A stretch of 64,000 bases of DNA from an uncultured Kiloniellaceae bacterium (GTDB taxonomy: Bacteria > Pseudomonadota > Alphaproteobacteria > Kiloniellales > Kiloniellaceae), in NCBI GenBank assembly GCA_947493695.1, contig CANLSF010000002.1:1054001-1118000 (forward strand). The letters are read 5' to 3'. Shown here piece by piece: positions 46,960 through 55,739 of this stretch (its first letter is position 1; each line of letters starts with the position of its first letter). The notes under the pieces were generated by a model. The model was given only the letters and a program-made list of their open reading frames with translations. It was not told the DNA's origin and did no database searches. The translations under genes were made by a program, and so were the position numbers.

Positions 46960-48096
46960 ATGGATTTCAACCTTTCTGACGACCGCCGCATGCTTAAGGA
47001 AAGCCTCTCGCGCTTTCTGCAGGACCGCTACGGCTTCGAAACCCGCAACGAGATTGCCGGCTCCGAGCAGGGCTTCAGCCGGGAACTCTGGGCGCAGATG
47101 GCCGAGCTGGGCCTGATCGGCGCGATGCTGCCTGAAGAGGTTGGCGGTTTCGGTGGTGAAGGCTTCGACGTCATGACCGTGATGGAAGAACTTGGTCGGG
47201 CCATCGTTGTCGAACCGGTTCTGCCCACCGCCGTTCTCGGCGCGGGCATTCTGGCGGACGCAGGCTCGGACAGTCAGAAGGCCCTGCTGGAGAAAGTGAT
47301 TTCAGGAGACCTTTTGCTGGCCTTCGCGCACGGCGAACCGGAAAGCCGCTACAGCCTCTCCGAAGTGCGCTGCCGCGCCGCACAGGTCGATGACGGCTGG
47401 GTGCTGGACGGACAAAAAGCCGTCGTCCTGAACGGCGACACAGCGGACAAGTTAATCGTCTCGGCCCGCACGAGCGGCGGCGATGACGATGAAGCGGGCC
47501 TGACACTCTTTCTGATCGACGCGAACGCGCAGGGCGTCAGCAGACGCGGTTATGCCAACGTGGACGGCGGACGGGCGGCGGAGGTCACGCTGGAAGACGT
47601 CTCAGTCGCTCAGGAGGCAGTGATCGGTACGGTGGGTGAAGCCTTCCCGGTGATCGAGCACGCCATCGGGCGTGGCATCCTCGCTGTCTGCGCCGAGGCG
47701 TTGGGCGCCATGGATGCGGCAAAGGACATGACCCTGGAATTCCTGCAGACCCGGAAGCAGTTCGGCGTACCCTTAGGCAAATTCCAGGTCCTGCAGCACC
47801 GCATGGTCGAAATGTGTCTGGAGATCGAACAGGCCCGCTCGGCGACCATTCTCGCCGCCGGACGCATGAATGAAGACCGGAGGACACGGGAAGCCGCTCT
47901 CAGCGCTGCCAAAAACCTGGTCGGACGCTCAGCCCGCCTGGTGGCGGAAGAGTCCATACAGATGCATGGCGGCATTGGCATGACCTGGGAATACGCCCTG
48001 CCCCACTTCGCCAAACGCCTGACGATGATCGAGCATCTCTTCGGAGATGCGGATCATCACCTGGAGCGCTTCGCTACACTCTCTCAAGCCTCGTAG
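46960..48096 (+). CDS. Acyl-CoA dehydrogenase, second subunit
   Basis: A 378-residue acyl-CoA dehydrogenase-fold protein. The N-domain opens MDFNLSDDRRMLKESLSRFLQDRYGFE, and the C-domain includes EFLQTRKQFGVPLGKFQVLQHRMVEM and QMHGGIGMTWEYALPHFAKRL. Compared with the upstream partner, its central flavin-binding segment (AHGEPESRYSLSEVRCRA) lacks the usual GSD motif. So it may be the non-catalytic or substrate-shaping half of a heteromeric enzyme. It starts four bases after its partner. Confidence 0.9.
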   Translation: MDFNLSDDRRMLKESLSRFLQDRYGFETRNEIAGSEQGFSRELWAQMAELGLIGAMLPEEVGGFGGEGFDVMTVMEELGRAIVVEPVLPTAVLGAGILADAGSDSQKALLEKVISGDLLLAFAHGEPESRYSLSEVRCRAAQVDDGWVLDGQKAVVLNGDTADKLIVSARTSGGDDDEAGLTLFLIDANAQGVSRRGYANVDGGRAAEVTLEDVSVAQEAVIGTVGEAFPVIEHAIGRGILAVCAEALGAMDAAKDMTLEFLQTRKQFGVPLGKFQVLQHRMVEMCLEIEQARSATILAAGRMNEDRRTREAALSAAKNLVGRSARLVAEESIQMHGGIGMTWEYALPHFAKRLTMIEHLFGDADHHLERFATLSQAS

Positions 48097-48108
48097 AGCC
48101 AGACCTCC

Positions 48109-48540
48109 ATGACAGACGATGAGAAAAGTCACGGCCGCCGCGATGAAGATGGTGCGCTGATTTTCCAGAACGACACCGGCACTCAGGCATCCATGGGCTA
48201 TATGGCACGGGTCTATCCCGAGCACACCGATGTTCTACTCACCATTGGTCCGCAACACCGCAACCGGCGCGATGTGCTACATGGCGGCGTCATCGTCACC
48301 GTCTTGGATTCCGCCTGCGGTTATGCCTGCAGCCGACATGCCGCCGAGGATGCAGGTATTCCCTTCGTCACCATGTCCCTGACCACCAACTTTATCGCCC
48401 CCGTCGCCGAAGGTACGATCCGTGCAACCGGGCGCGTAACCGGTGGCGGTTACAAGACGCTTTTTTGTGAGGCGGAGGTCAGAAGCGAGGACGACCGCCT
48501 TATCGCCACGGCGACCGGCGTCTTCAAGCGCTCGAAATAG
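48109..48540 (+). CDS. PaaI-type hotdog-fold acyl-CoA thioesterase
   Basis: A 143-residue hotdog protein. The RDVLHGGVIVTVLDSACGYA segment carries the HGG motif of the 4HBT/PaaI family, followed by TMSLTTNFIAPVAEGTIRATGRVTGGGYKTLFCEAEV. It hydrolyses acyl-CoA esters and may rescue CoA from dead-end intermediates in the pathway around it. It sits 12 bases after the second dehydrogenase and 9 before the hydratase. Confidence 0.9.
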   Translation: MTDDEKSHGRRDEDGALIFQNDTGTQASMGYMARVYPEHTDVLLTIGPQHRNRRDVLHGGVIVTVLDSACGYACSRHAAEDAGIPFVTMSLTTNFIAPVAEGTIRATGRVTGGGYKTLFCEAEVRSEDDRLIATATGVFKRSK

Positions 48541-48549
48541 CGGGACAGT

Positions 48550-49353
48550 ATGATTGAAACCCAAAAAGAAGACAGCGTCCTCATTGTCATCAACAGCGAT
48601 CCGGGAACACGCAACGCCCTGACACCCGCGTTCTACTCGGGCTTTCGTGAAGTGCTGGAAGACGCGGGCGAAGATCCTTCCGTTGCGGCTATCGTCCTGA
48701 CCGGCGCGGGGAATTTCTTTTGTTCCGGCGGCAATCTGACCGTACTCAAAGAACGCACGACGATGAAGGAAAGCGAGCGGCGTCAGGGCATCGATAAGCT
48801 GCACAGCCTGATCGCCGCCATGCGCGCCTGCCCGAAACCCATTATTGCGGCTATCGAAGGCGGTGCCGCCGGAGCTGGCGTTTCCATGGCCATGGCCTGC
48901 GATATGATCGTCGCAGCCCGTGACGCCTATTTCTCCGTCGCCTACGTCAAAATCGGTCTTACGCCGGATGGCGGCGCGACCGCCTTTCTCTCCCGCAGCC
49001 TGCCACGCCAGTTGGTCAGCGAACTCTGCCTGACCGGAGACAGGATCGGGGTGCAGCGCCTCTACGACCTGGGCACCATCAACCGGATCGTGGATACGGG
49101 CAGCGCACGTGAGGCAGCACTGGAACTCGCGCAGCAGCTTGCAAAGGGTCCCGCAGGTGCCATGGCGCGCATCAAACGCCTCGTGGACAGTGGTGCGACC
49201 GCCACCCTGGACGACCAACTCGAACTGGAGGCAGAGTCCATGGCGGCTTCTTTCGGCACCGCGGAAGGTGCCGAGGGCATCGCCGCTTTTCTGGAAAAAC
49301 GTAAACCCCGCTTTCGTCCCACAGCGGACGACGAGGCTGGAGAGACCCACTGA
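48550..49353 (+). CDS. Enoyl-CoA hydratase/isomerase family protein
   Basis: A 267-residue crotonase-family enzyme. The oxyanion-hole regions GAGNFFCSGGNLTVLKE and AIEGGAAGAGVSMAMACDMIVAARDAYF are intact, as is YVKIGLTPDGGATAFLSRSL. It is a probable hydratase or isomerase in the same oxidation pathway. Its stop codon overlaps an ATG (TGATG, 49351-49355) that was probably the original start of the next gene. An inverted-repeat element now interrupts that reading frame. Confidence 0.9.
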   Translation: MIETQKEDSVLIVINSDPGTRNALTPAFYSGFREVLEDAGEDPSVAAIVLTGAGNFFCSGGNLTVLKERTTMKESERRQGIDKLHSLIAAMRACPKPIIAAIEGGAAGAGVSMAMACDMIVAARDAYFSVAYVKIGLTPDGGATAFLSRSLPRQLVSELCLTGDRIGVQRLYDLGTINRIVDTGSAREAALELAQQLAKGPAGAMARIKRLVDSGATATLDDQLELEAESMAASFGTAEGAEGIAAFLEKRKPRFRPTADDEAGETH

Positions 49354-49374
49354 TGCCCGATAGCAGCCTGCCCC

Positions 49375-49640
49375 TAATACCAAGGATCATTGATAATGAC
49401 TCATAGAGATTGCCTGCAGGGACCTTCGGGTAGGAGAAGAGGCGCGGGCGATGCGGAGCATCGGCAAGGCTTTTCGACGCCCTCCGAAGGTCCCTGCAGG
49501 CAACCAAAACAGCGTCTTTGCGCGACTTTCGGGTTGCGTCCCGCGCGACTTCCGATGCCCCGCATCGCTGCGCCCCACGCTCCTGTCCGAAAGGCGCGTA
49601 AAGACGTCTATATGAGTCATTATCAATGATCCTTGGTATA
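49375..49640. mobile_element. MITE-like element of about 262 bp at the start of the nitronate monooxygenase gene
   Basis: A perfect 29-bp terminal inverted repeat (49377-49405 with 49611-49639) starts ATACCAAGGATC and ends ATGACTCATA. Two internal hairpins follow: 19-bp perfect arms at 49411-49429 and 49484-49502, and 20-bp arms with two mismatches at 49513-49532 and 49587-49606. There is no transposase. TA at 49375-49376 and 49639-49640 would be the target duplication. Removing one TA plus the element (264 bases) joins the short frame from the ATG at 49353 in phase to the downstream enzyme. The ends differ from those of the 41571 element, but the plan is the same. Confidence 0.8.
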
Positions 49641-50624
49641 AGCTACAAAACCGCTGCGACCGAGCTTTTCGGCATCCGCCTGCCCATCGTCGCCGGTGGC
49701 CTGCAATGGCTTGCCAACGCCGACTATGTTTCGGCAGCGGGACGGGCCGGGATTATCGGCTTTATTACTGCCGCCAGCTTTCCGGACATTGCGACCCTGC
49801 GCGATGAGATCCGCAAGTGCCGGGACCTCTGCGACGGCGCGCCTTTCGGCGTCAACGTCTCCATGCTGCCAAAGCTGGTGCAGGGCGAGCGGACCAACGA
49901 GATTTTCGACTTGATTGTCGAAGAAGGCGTGCGCTTCGTCGAAACCTCAGGCCGCAATCCTGAACCTTATCTTCCGCCTCTCAAGGCCGCGGGCATCGTG
50001 GTGCTGCATAAGGTTCCCGCCGTGCGTTATGCCGCCAAGGCGCAATCCGTCGGCGTGGATGCGGTCTCTATCGTCGGGGCGGAATGCGGCGGGCATCCGG
50101 GACTGGATGTCATCGGCAGCTTCGTGCAAAGCGCCATGGCCGACGAGCAGATCGAGATTCCCTATCTGATCGGTGGCGGTGTCGGCACCGGTTCGCAGGT
50201 GATCGCAGCCCTCGCCATGGGTGCAGCAGGTGTTGTTATCGGGACCCGCTTTACCGTCGCCGAGGAAATCTGGGCGCATGACGGCTACAAACAGCGCCTG
50301 ATCGATGCGAACGAACGCGACACACAGATGATCATGCAGTCCGTGCGCAACACCGTGCGCGCCCTGCGCAACGAGACCACCGAGATCGTCGCGAAGATCG
50401 AGGCGGAACAGGAAGAGGTCACGATCCAGGATCTGATTCCCTACGTCTCCGGCAAGATCGGCAAGCAGGCCTATGAGACCGGCGACTGCACGCGGGGTCT
50501 TCTCTCGGTCGGACAGTCAGTGGTCTTTGCCGATGCCATCGAACCGCTGGCGGATATTGTCCGCCGCTTCGAGCAGGAGATGCTGAGGGCATCTTCGCGG
50601 CTGAACGCAATCTCCGCAGGTTAA
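49626..50624 (+). CDS. Nitronate monooxygenase / 2-nitropropane dioxygenase family FMN enzyme
   Basis: A 332-residue TIM-barrel flavoprotein. It has the N-terminal FGIRLPIVAGGLQWLANADYVSAAGRAG, the catalytic-His region VGAECGGHPGLDVIG and the FMN phosphate loop YLIGGGVGTGSQVIAALAMGAAGVVIGTRF. It probably oxidises nitronates or acts as an NAD(P)H-quinone or related reductase. The only usable in-frame start is the ATG at 49626, which lies inside the terminal repeat of the preceding element, so MILGI comes from the element. The likely ancestral start was the ATG at 49353, overlapping the hydratase stop. Confidence 0.88.
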   Translation: MILGISYKTAATELFGIRLPIVAGGLQWLANADYVSAAGRAGIIGFITAASFPDIATLRDEIRKCRDLCDGAPFGVNVSMLPKLVQGERTNEIFDLIVEEGVRFVETSGRNPEPYLPPLKAAGIVVLHKVPAVRYAAKAQSVGVDAVSIVGAECGGHPGLDVIGSFVQSAMADEQIEIPYLIGGGVGTGSQVIAALAMGAAGVVIGTRFTVAEEIWAHDGYKQRLIDANERDTQMIMQSVRNTVRALRNETTEIVAKIEAEQEEVTIQDLIPYVSGKIGKQAYETGDCTRGLLSVGQSVVFADAIEPLADIVRRFEQEMLRASSRLNAISAG

Positions 50625-50702
50625 ACTTCAGGACAAGACCTGCCGGAAATTGCCCCAAAGGCTCCACAGTTAGGCCTCAATTCCTGACGACACTCCCGCT
50701 CC

Positions 50703-51419
50703 ATGGGAATCAAACGACGCAGCTTTCTGGCTGGCGGATTGGGCCTCGCCGCGCTCTCGGGCTGGGCCTATCTGGAACGCAACAGCATCGGGCGCGCCGC
50801 GCCTCTGGTGCAGGCTGAACTGAAACAGGCTCTCTCCGGACCGCCGGAACGCTATGCGGCTTTGCCCGCACCCGAACCGGAGGCCTGGAACAGCCAGTTG
50901 GTCGACGCCGCCGAGACCCAGATCGGCAAGACCGTCAGCTATGACCCGGCCTATGTGCGGATTGCCTATCCCAGCGGCGACATTCCCCTGGAACGCGGCG
51001 TCTGCACCGATGTGATCATCCGCGCCTACCGCGACGCCTTCTCCCTGGATCTGCAGAGGGCCGTGCACGAAGATATGCGCCGCGACTTCACCGCCTATCC
51101 GAAGCTCTGGAATCTGAAAGGACCCGACCGGAACATCGACCACCGGCGCGTCCCCAATCTCGCAACCTATTTCACCCGCCAGGGCGCGGCTCTCCCGAAA
51201 TCGAAGAAGCCGGAAGATTATCTGCCCGGCGATATCGTGACCTATGTCTTCCCCAACAACCGCGTCCACATCGCTATCGTTAGCGCGCACGCCAGCCCGG
51301 ATGGCAAGCGGCCGCTGATCATCCACAACGCCGGTTTCGGTACGCGTCGCAATGACATGCTCTTCTCCAACCGCATCACCGGCCACTTTCGCTTCCCGCG
51401 CCCGCCGACCATAGGATGA
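50703..51419 (+). CDS. DUF1287-family exported protein with Tat-like signal
   Basis: A 238-residue protein. The N-terminus MGIKRRSFLAGGLGLAALSGWAYL has twin arginines before a hydrophobic stretch, as in Tat signals. The DUF1287 domain follows, with QIGKTVSYDPAYVRIAYPSGDIP, GVCTDVIIRAYRDA, DRNIDHRRVPNLATYF and PGDIVTYVFPNNRVHIAIVS. The Cys and His residues in these blocks fit an NlpC/P60-like fold. A cell-wall or amidase role is plausible but unproved. It precedes an RNase T2 gene by 68 bases. Confidence 0.8.
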   Translation: MGIKRRSFLAGGLGLAALSGWAYLERNSIGRAAPLVQAELKQALSGPPERYAALPAPEPEAWNSQLVDAAETQIGKTVSYDPAYVRIAYPSGDIPLERGVCTDVIIRAYRDAFSLDLQRAVHEDMRRDFTAYPKLWNLKGPDRNIDHRRVPNLATYFTRQGAALPKSKKPEDYLPGDIVTYVFPNNRVHIAIVSAHASPDGKRPLIIHNAGFGTRRNDMLFSNRITGHFRFPRPPTIG

Positions 51420-51487
51420 GTTCCACAGGTATCCGCGAAATGTGATATGGCTGTTGTGAATAACAGTCGCAAAGCACAGGAAGCCGG

Positions 51488-52510
51488 ATGAAGCGGATCA
51501 TTCTCCTCGCAAGTCTCGCCACAGCCCTCACCACTTTCAGCGACGGCGCGACCGCGTCGGTAAAGCTGGAAGGCTGGCTGATCGCTCAGGAAGCCTGTGT
51601 CGCTTCGCGGTCTCTGCGTGGTTCCAGCGGGGAAGAGCTGGAGCCGGGACGGGCGTATGTTCTGCGGGGTACGAATCGGGTCGACGATCCCAGCCACTAT
51701 CAGATCCGTCTCGGACAAGGCGGCAACAGTGACCGCTGGGTGAGGATTGAGTGCGGCGTTCATGTGGTCCGGGCCGATACGGACGCGCCCGAAACTGAGA
51801 TCGCAGTCCCCGGCGGCGAAAATGACGGGAACAGCGGCGGCAAGGTTTCAGGACCCAGAACGGACCTGCTGCTGGCTGTCTCCTGGCAACCCGCCTTCTG
51901 CGAATCCCGCCCACAGCAGAGAGAATGCAAAAGCCAACATCAGGACCGCTTCGATGCGTCGCATTTCACCCTCCACGGCCTCTGGCCGCAGCCGCGGGAG
52001 AATGTCTACTGCGATGTCAGCGATCGTATGAAACGCGACGACAAAGGCCGCCGCTGGGACTGGCTTCCGCTCCTGGACCTGGAAGCCTCGACGCGGAACG
52101 AGCTGAAAAAAGTTATGCCCGGAACCGCGTCCTTTCTGCATCGCCACGAATGGATAAAACACGGCACCTGCTATTCGGAAGATGCCGAAACCTACTACCG
52201 GGATTCGCTGCGCATGATGGAGGCGCTTAACTCTTCAGACGTACAGAAACTATTTGTGGCAAATGTCGGTCATAACGTTTCCGCAAAGGCCATTCGTGAG
52301 GCATTTAACAGCGCATTCGGTCCGGGCAGCGGTAAACGCGTTCAGGTCTCCTGCAGGAATGACGGCAATCGCCGGCTGATCACGGAACTGAGGATCTATC
52401 TGGGCGGCCCACTCGCCGAACCGACGAGCTTCGCCGATGCGCTTCGGGCCGGAGAAAAAACCGCGCCGGGCTGCAACGGCGGGGTCATCGATCCGGTCGG
52501 CGACCAGTAG
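51488..52510 (+). CDS. Secreted RNase T2-family ribonuclease with N-terminal extra domain
   Basis: A 340-residue protein with a signal peptide (MKRIILLASLATALTTFSDG). Residues about 26-95 form a small extra domain (LIAQEACVASRS, then LEPGRAYVLRGTN and RWVRIECG). The RNase T2 domain follows from about 124. Both catalytic sites are intact: CAS1 FTLHGLWPQ with His163, and CAS2 HEWIKHGTC with Glu221 and His225. It cleaves single-stranded RNA, probably in the periplasm or outside the cell, to recover phosphate or nucleosides. Confidence 0.93.
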   Translation: MKRIILLASLATALTTFSDGATASVKLEGWLIAQEACVASRSLRGSSGEELEPGRAYVLRGTNRVDDPSHYQIRLGQGGNSDRWVRIECGVHVVRADTDAPETEIAVPGGENDGNSGGKVSGPRTDLLLAVSWQPAFCESRPQQRECKSQHQDRFDASHFTLHGLWPQPRENVYCDVSDRMKRDDKGRRWDWLPLLDLEASTRNELKKVMPGTASFLHRHEWIKHGTCYSEDAETYYRDSLRMMEALNSSDVQKLFVANVGHNVSAKAIREAFNSAFGPGSGKRVQVSCRNDGNRRLITELRIYLGGPLAEPTSFADALRAGEKTAPGCNGGVIDPVGDQ

Positions 52511-52537
52511 CCAATCGGATCTCTAACCTACTGAAAC

Positions 52538-53740
52538 TCAGACTCGTTCTATCACCATCGCGATGCCCTGTCCTGCGCCGATGCACATGGACAGCAGGGC
52601 ATAACGTCCGCCCGTGCGCTCCAGCTGACGCAGGCCTGTCAGGACGATGCGCGCGCCCGACGCCCCCAGGGGATGACCCACGGCAATCGCGCCGCCATTG
52701 GGATTGAGACGCGGATCGTCGGCCTCAAGGCCCAGGATCTTGCAACAGCCCAACACCTGGGTAGCAAAAGCCTCATTGATCTCAATGACATCCATGTCCT
52801 TCATCTCAAGTCCCGCCCGCGCCAGGGCTTTCGGAATCGCATAGGCAGGACCGACGCCCATGATCCGCGGCGGCACGCCTGCAATCGCGCCGGATAGAAC
52901 CCGCCCGCGTGGCGCAATCCCTGCTTTCTCTCCAGCAGCTCGGGAACCGACGATCAGCGCGCCTGCGCCATCGTTGATGCCCGAGGCATTCGCCGCCGTG
53001 ACCACACCGTCTTGAAAAAGAGGTCGCATAGCCCCCATCTTCTCCAACGTTGCTTCCGGACGCGGATGCTCATCGGCGGTCACGCTCAAGGGCGGTTTCT
53101 TGCGGCCCTGCGGCACTTCGGTCGCACAGATTTCTTCATCGAAAAAGCCAGACGCCCGGGCCGCCTCGAACTTTTGCTGAGAGCCATAGGCGAAAGCATC
53201 CGAGGCTTCACGGCCGATCTGGTAATCCTTGTCGATATTGTCGGCGGTTTCCGGCATGGATTCGATCCCGAACTCGGCGGCAATCTTCTTGTTGGGGAAG
53301 CGGCTGCCGATCGCGCTGTCATACATCTCGAAAGTCCGCTGGTACGGCGCTTCCGACTTGCCCATCACCAGCGGCGCGCGGCTCATGCTCTCTGTACCAC
53401 CGGCAATGTAGAGGTCCGCTTCCTTAAGAGTAATCGAGCGCGCGACATCGAGCACCGCCGACATCCCGGAACCGCAAAGGCGATTGACGGTCAGGCCACC
53501 CGTTTCGACCGGCAGACCGGCGAGCAGTCCAGCAAAGCGCCCGACATTGCGGCTGTCCTCACCGGACTGGCAGACGCAGCCCACCACGACATCCTCATAA
53601 TCTTCCTTGGCGAAGGGCGCGCGTTCAACAACCTGCCGGATGACATGACCAAGCAGATCGTCCGGACGAACCGGCGCGAGCGCGCCGCCATGACGACCAA
53701 AGGGAGTACGCAAACCATCGTAGATATAAGCATCGAGCAT
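52538..53740 (-). CDS. Acetyl-CoA acyltransferase (thiolase)
   Basis: A 400-residue thiolase. The acylation cysteine is in NRLCGSGMSAVLDVAR (about residue 88), and the C-terminal catalytic His and Cys in GGAIAVGHPLGASGARI and SMCIGAGQGIAMV. It cleaves 3-ketoacyl-CoA in the last step of beta-oxidation (PcaF/FadA type). It is transcribed after the CoA ligase, 52 bases downstream, and completes the pathway encoded at 43.6-49.4 kb. Confidence 0.95.
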   Translation of the reverse strand: MLDAYIYDGLRTPFGRHGGALAPVRPDDLLGHVIRQVVERAPFAKEDYEDVVVGCVCQSGEDSRNVGRFAGLLAGLPVETGGLTVNRLCGSGMSAVLDVARSITLKEADLYIAGGTESMSRAPLVMGKSEAPYQRTFEMYDSAIGSRFPNKKIAAEFGIESMPETADNIDKDYQIGREASDAFAYGSQQKFEAARASGFFDEEICATEVPQGRKKPPLSVTADEHPRPEATLEKMGAMRPLFQDGVVTAANASGINDGAGALIVGSRAAGEKAGIAPRGRVLSGAIAGVPPRIMGVGPAYAIPKALARAGLEMKDMDVIEINEAFATQVLGCCKILGLEADDPRLNPNGGAIAVGHPLGASGARIVLTGLRQLERTGGRYALLSMCIGAGQGIAMVIERV

Positions 53741-53792
53741 TTTTAAAAATTCCAGGCTTTCTCAGAGGGTTGAGAGTAATTCAGATGTTAGG

Positions 53793-55322
53793 TCAGCTCG
53801 CCAGTTCCTCATCGGAACGAGCGAAAAATTCGAGGAGCTTGTGTTTCAGGATCTTACCGGTTCCGGCGGCGGGCAGTTTGTCCGTCAGAACCATGCGCGA
53901 CGGTACTTTATAGGGCGCGAGGCGATCCTTAACGTGCTGCTTGAGCGCGTCTTCAGTCACTCCTGCAGCCGCGCGGACCTCGACAAAGGCAATCACATCC
54001 TCGTTGCCGTCCTGCAGACGTTCCCCAACGACCGCAGACTGCACCACACCGGGGAAGGAGTTGAGCGCCGTCTCGACCTCAGGCGGATAAACGTTGAAGC
54101 CGGAACGGATGATCAGTTCCTTGCAGCGTCCCACGACATAGATCCAACCGCTGTCATCAAAACGCCCCAGATCACCGGTATGCAGATAGCCCTCTGCATC
54201 GAGCACCTGCGCGGTGGCATCAGGGTTCTTGTAGTAGCCCATCATGACGTTGGGGCCCTTGACCACAATCTCACCAACCCCATCATGCAGCTCGCTCTGA
54301 CCCGGAGGCGGCACCATGCGGACATCGAGTCCCGGCAAGGGCGGGCCACAGCTGTCGTCATTCCGCTCATACCCGGGGACAGTGGCGGAAATCCCAGGTG
54401 AGGTTTCCGTCATGCCGTAACCGTTATGCAACGTAAGACCAAAGAAGGTCTCGATCTTGCGTTTCCAGTCCACGTCCAGCGGCGCGCCACCTGCAGAAAG
54501 GTACCTGAGTTTCGGGGCCCTCGGTTCGGTGATGTTCTGATCGGCGCAGTATTTCAGGAGCTGCGCATACATCGCAGGCACCCCTTGCATGACCACAACG
54601 CCCTCCGCATAGGCCTCGAGCACATCAGCAGGCACAAAGCGCGCGACATAGCGGATCATTGCGCCGGAGTAGATCGATGCGAGAAAGGCAGATGCGAACG
54701 CAAAGACATGGGTCATGGGCAGAACGCAATAGAGGTATTCGCCTGCGCTCAGGCCACGAACGGTCGTCGAGGCCTCCGCCATGTAGAGCAGATTACGATG
54801 ACTCAGCATCACCCCCTTGGGATCGCCGGTCGTCCCTGTGGTGTAGAGCAGGGCAGCCACTTGATCTTCCGCCGCCTCGAAGACCGGTTCGGACGCGGTG
54901 TCGGGAAATTCCCGCAACATCACCTGCCCGAAGGCCGCCGATTCAGACTCTCGTGCCTCATAAACCTTTGCGTGCCGCGCGGCGCCCTCGGAAACTTTGT
55001 GAGTAAAGACCATGACGCGGGGTTGGCAATGCGCGACAATCCGACCAATCTCGTTATCGGTCATGCGCGCGTTCAACGGATTGACCCAGGCATCCAGACG
55101 GCTGCAGGCAAGGACTATGGCGGCGGAGGCAACTGAGTTCTCGGACACCAACGTGACCCGGTCTCCCGGACCTACCCCGGCAGACCGGAGCAGTTCGGTG
55201 GCATCCAAGACCGCCTGATTAAAGCCATTGTAAGTCAGGACACGGCCGTCGAAGTCGACGCAAGCCTGCTCTTCTGGCCTTTGCTCCAGCCATTGGTCCA
55301 ACGTCTCGTGGATCCGCTGCAT
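53793..55322 (-). CDS. Acyl-CoA ligase (AMP-forming)
   Basis: A 509-residue adenylate-forming ligase. It has the P-loop LLYTTGTTGDPKGVMLSH, the YGMTETSP motif, GYLHTGDLGRFDDSGWIYVVGRCKELIIRSGFNVYPPEVE and the C-terminal catalytic lysine in PAAGTGKILKHKL. It activates a carboxylic acid with ATP and CoA. The ATG at 55322 with AAGGTAAGGA upstream is the better start; one at 55418 adds a stretch unlike the family. It diverges from the TRAP transporter genes, with a palindromic operator between them, so it probably activates the acid that transporter imports. Confidence 0.93.
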   Translation of the reverse strand: MQRIHETLDQWLEQRPEEQACVDFDGRVLTYNGFNQAVLDATELLRSAGVGPGDRVTLVSENSVASAAIVLACSRLDAWVNPLNARMTDNEIGRIVAHCQPRVMVFTHKVSEGAARHAKVYEARESESAAFGQVMLREFPDTASEPVFEAAEDQVAALLYTTGTTGDPKGVMLSHRNLLYMAEASTTVRGLSAGEYLYCVLPMTHVFAFASAFLASIYSGAMIRYVARFVPADVLEAYAEGVVVMQGVPAMYAQLLKYCADQNITEPRAPKLRYLSAGGAPLDVDWKRKIETFFGLTLHNGYGMTETSPGISATVPGYERNDDSCGPPLPGLDVRMVPPPGQSELHDGVGEIVVKGPNVMMGYYKNPDATAQVLDAEGYLHTGDLGRFDDSGWIYVVGRCKELIIRSGFNVYPPEVETALNSFPGVVQSAVVGERLQDGNEDVIAFVEVRAAAGVTEDALKQHVKDRLAPYKVPSRMVLTDKLPAAGTGKILKHKLLEFFARSDEELAS

Positions 55323-55513
55323 TGCGTCCTTACCTTCCAAAAGCTTTGTCTTCTCAACGCCCGTATCCCGCATATGAGAAAACCGTGACGCTCGATTCCA
55401 GCGCGGATTATGCGCCAAGCAAGCAAATCATCACAGCCGGAACAGCACTTGCAGTACAGTGGTATGTTGATTGCCGATTGCCCCACAGAAAATCACGCGT
55501 TAGCATTGCGGTC

Positions 55514-55544
55514 AATATGCGGAAACATATTCCGCATATTGGAA
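55514..55544. promoter_or_regulatory. Candidate IclR operator between CoA ligase and TRAP genes
   Basis: A perfect 11-bp inverted repeat AATATGCGGAA-N5-TTCCGCATATT (55514-55540) continues into a further TGGAA, giving TTCCG-CATAT-TGGAA at 55530-55544. That second form matches the TTCCG-N5-CGGAA site at 43475-43489. It is placed about midway between the two divergent starts (roughly 190 bases to each). The rest of 55323-55739 holds no gene. Confidence 0.65.
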
Positions 55545-55739
55545 TTGAAAAGAAACGACCGCTGAGAACCGCAATTGCGCGATTCTCGGTCTGATCTTGC
55601 GAAAAAGACTGGAAATCGAGCGTTTTCTTTTGTGAAAAAATGAAACCTCGCTCACTCTCCAGTCAAATCGAGTGCAGCGCATTGAGCAACACGGTTCGTA
55701 GAAACCGGCATGCAGGAAATACACAGGCGGAGGAAAACA

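Noticed and set aside
49387-49629. Two mirrored 79-residue reading frames on opposite strands
   Set aside because: They lie inside the palindromic element. Their shared ends (MIMTH and MSHYQ) come from the terminal repeat, and there is no coding signal.
53762-53792. GGTTGAGAGTAATTC as another copy of the TAGGTTGAG element end
   Set aside because: Only the first seven bases match and there is no partner end or TA flank.
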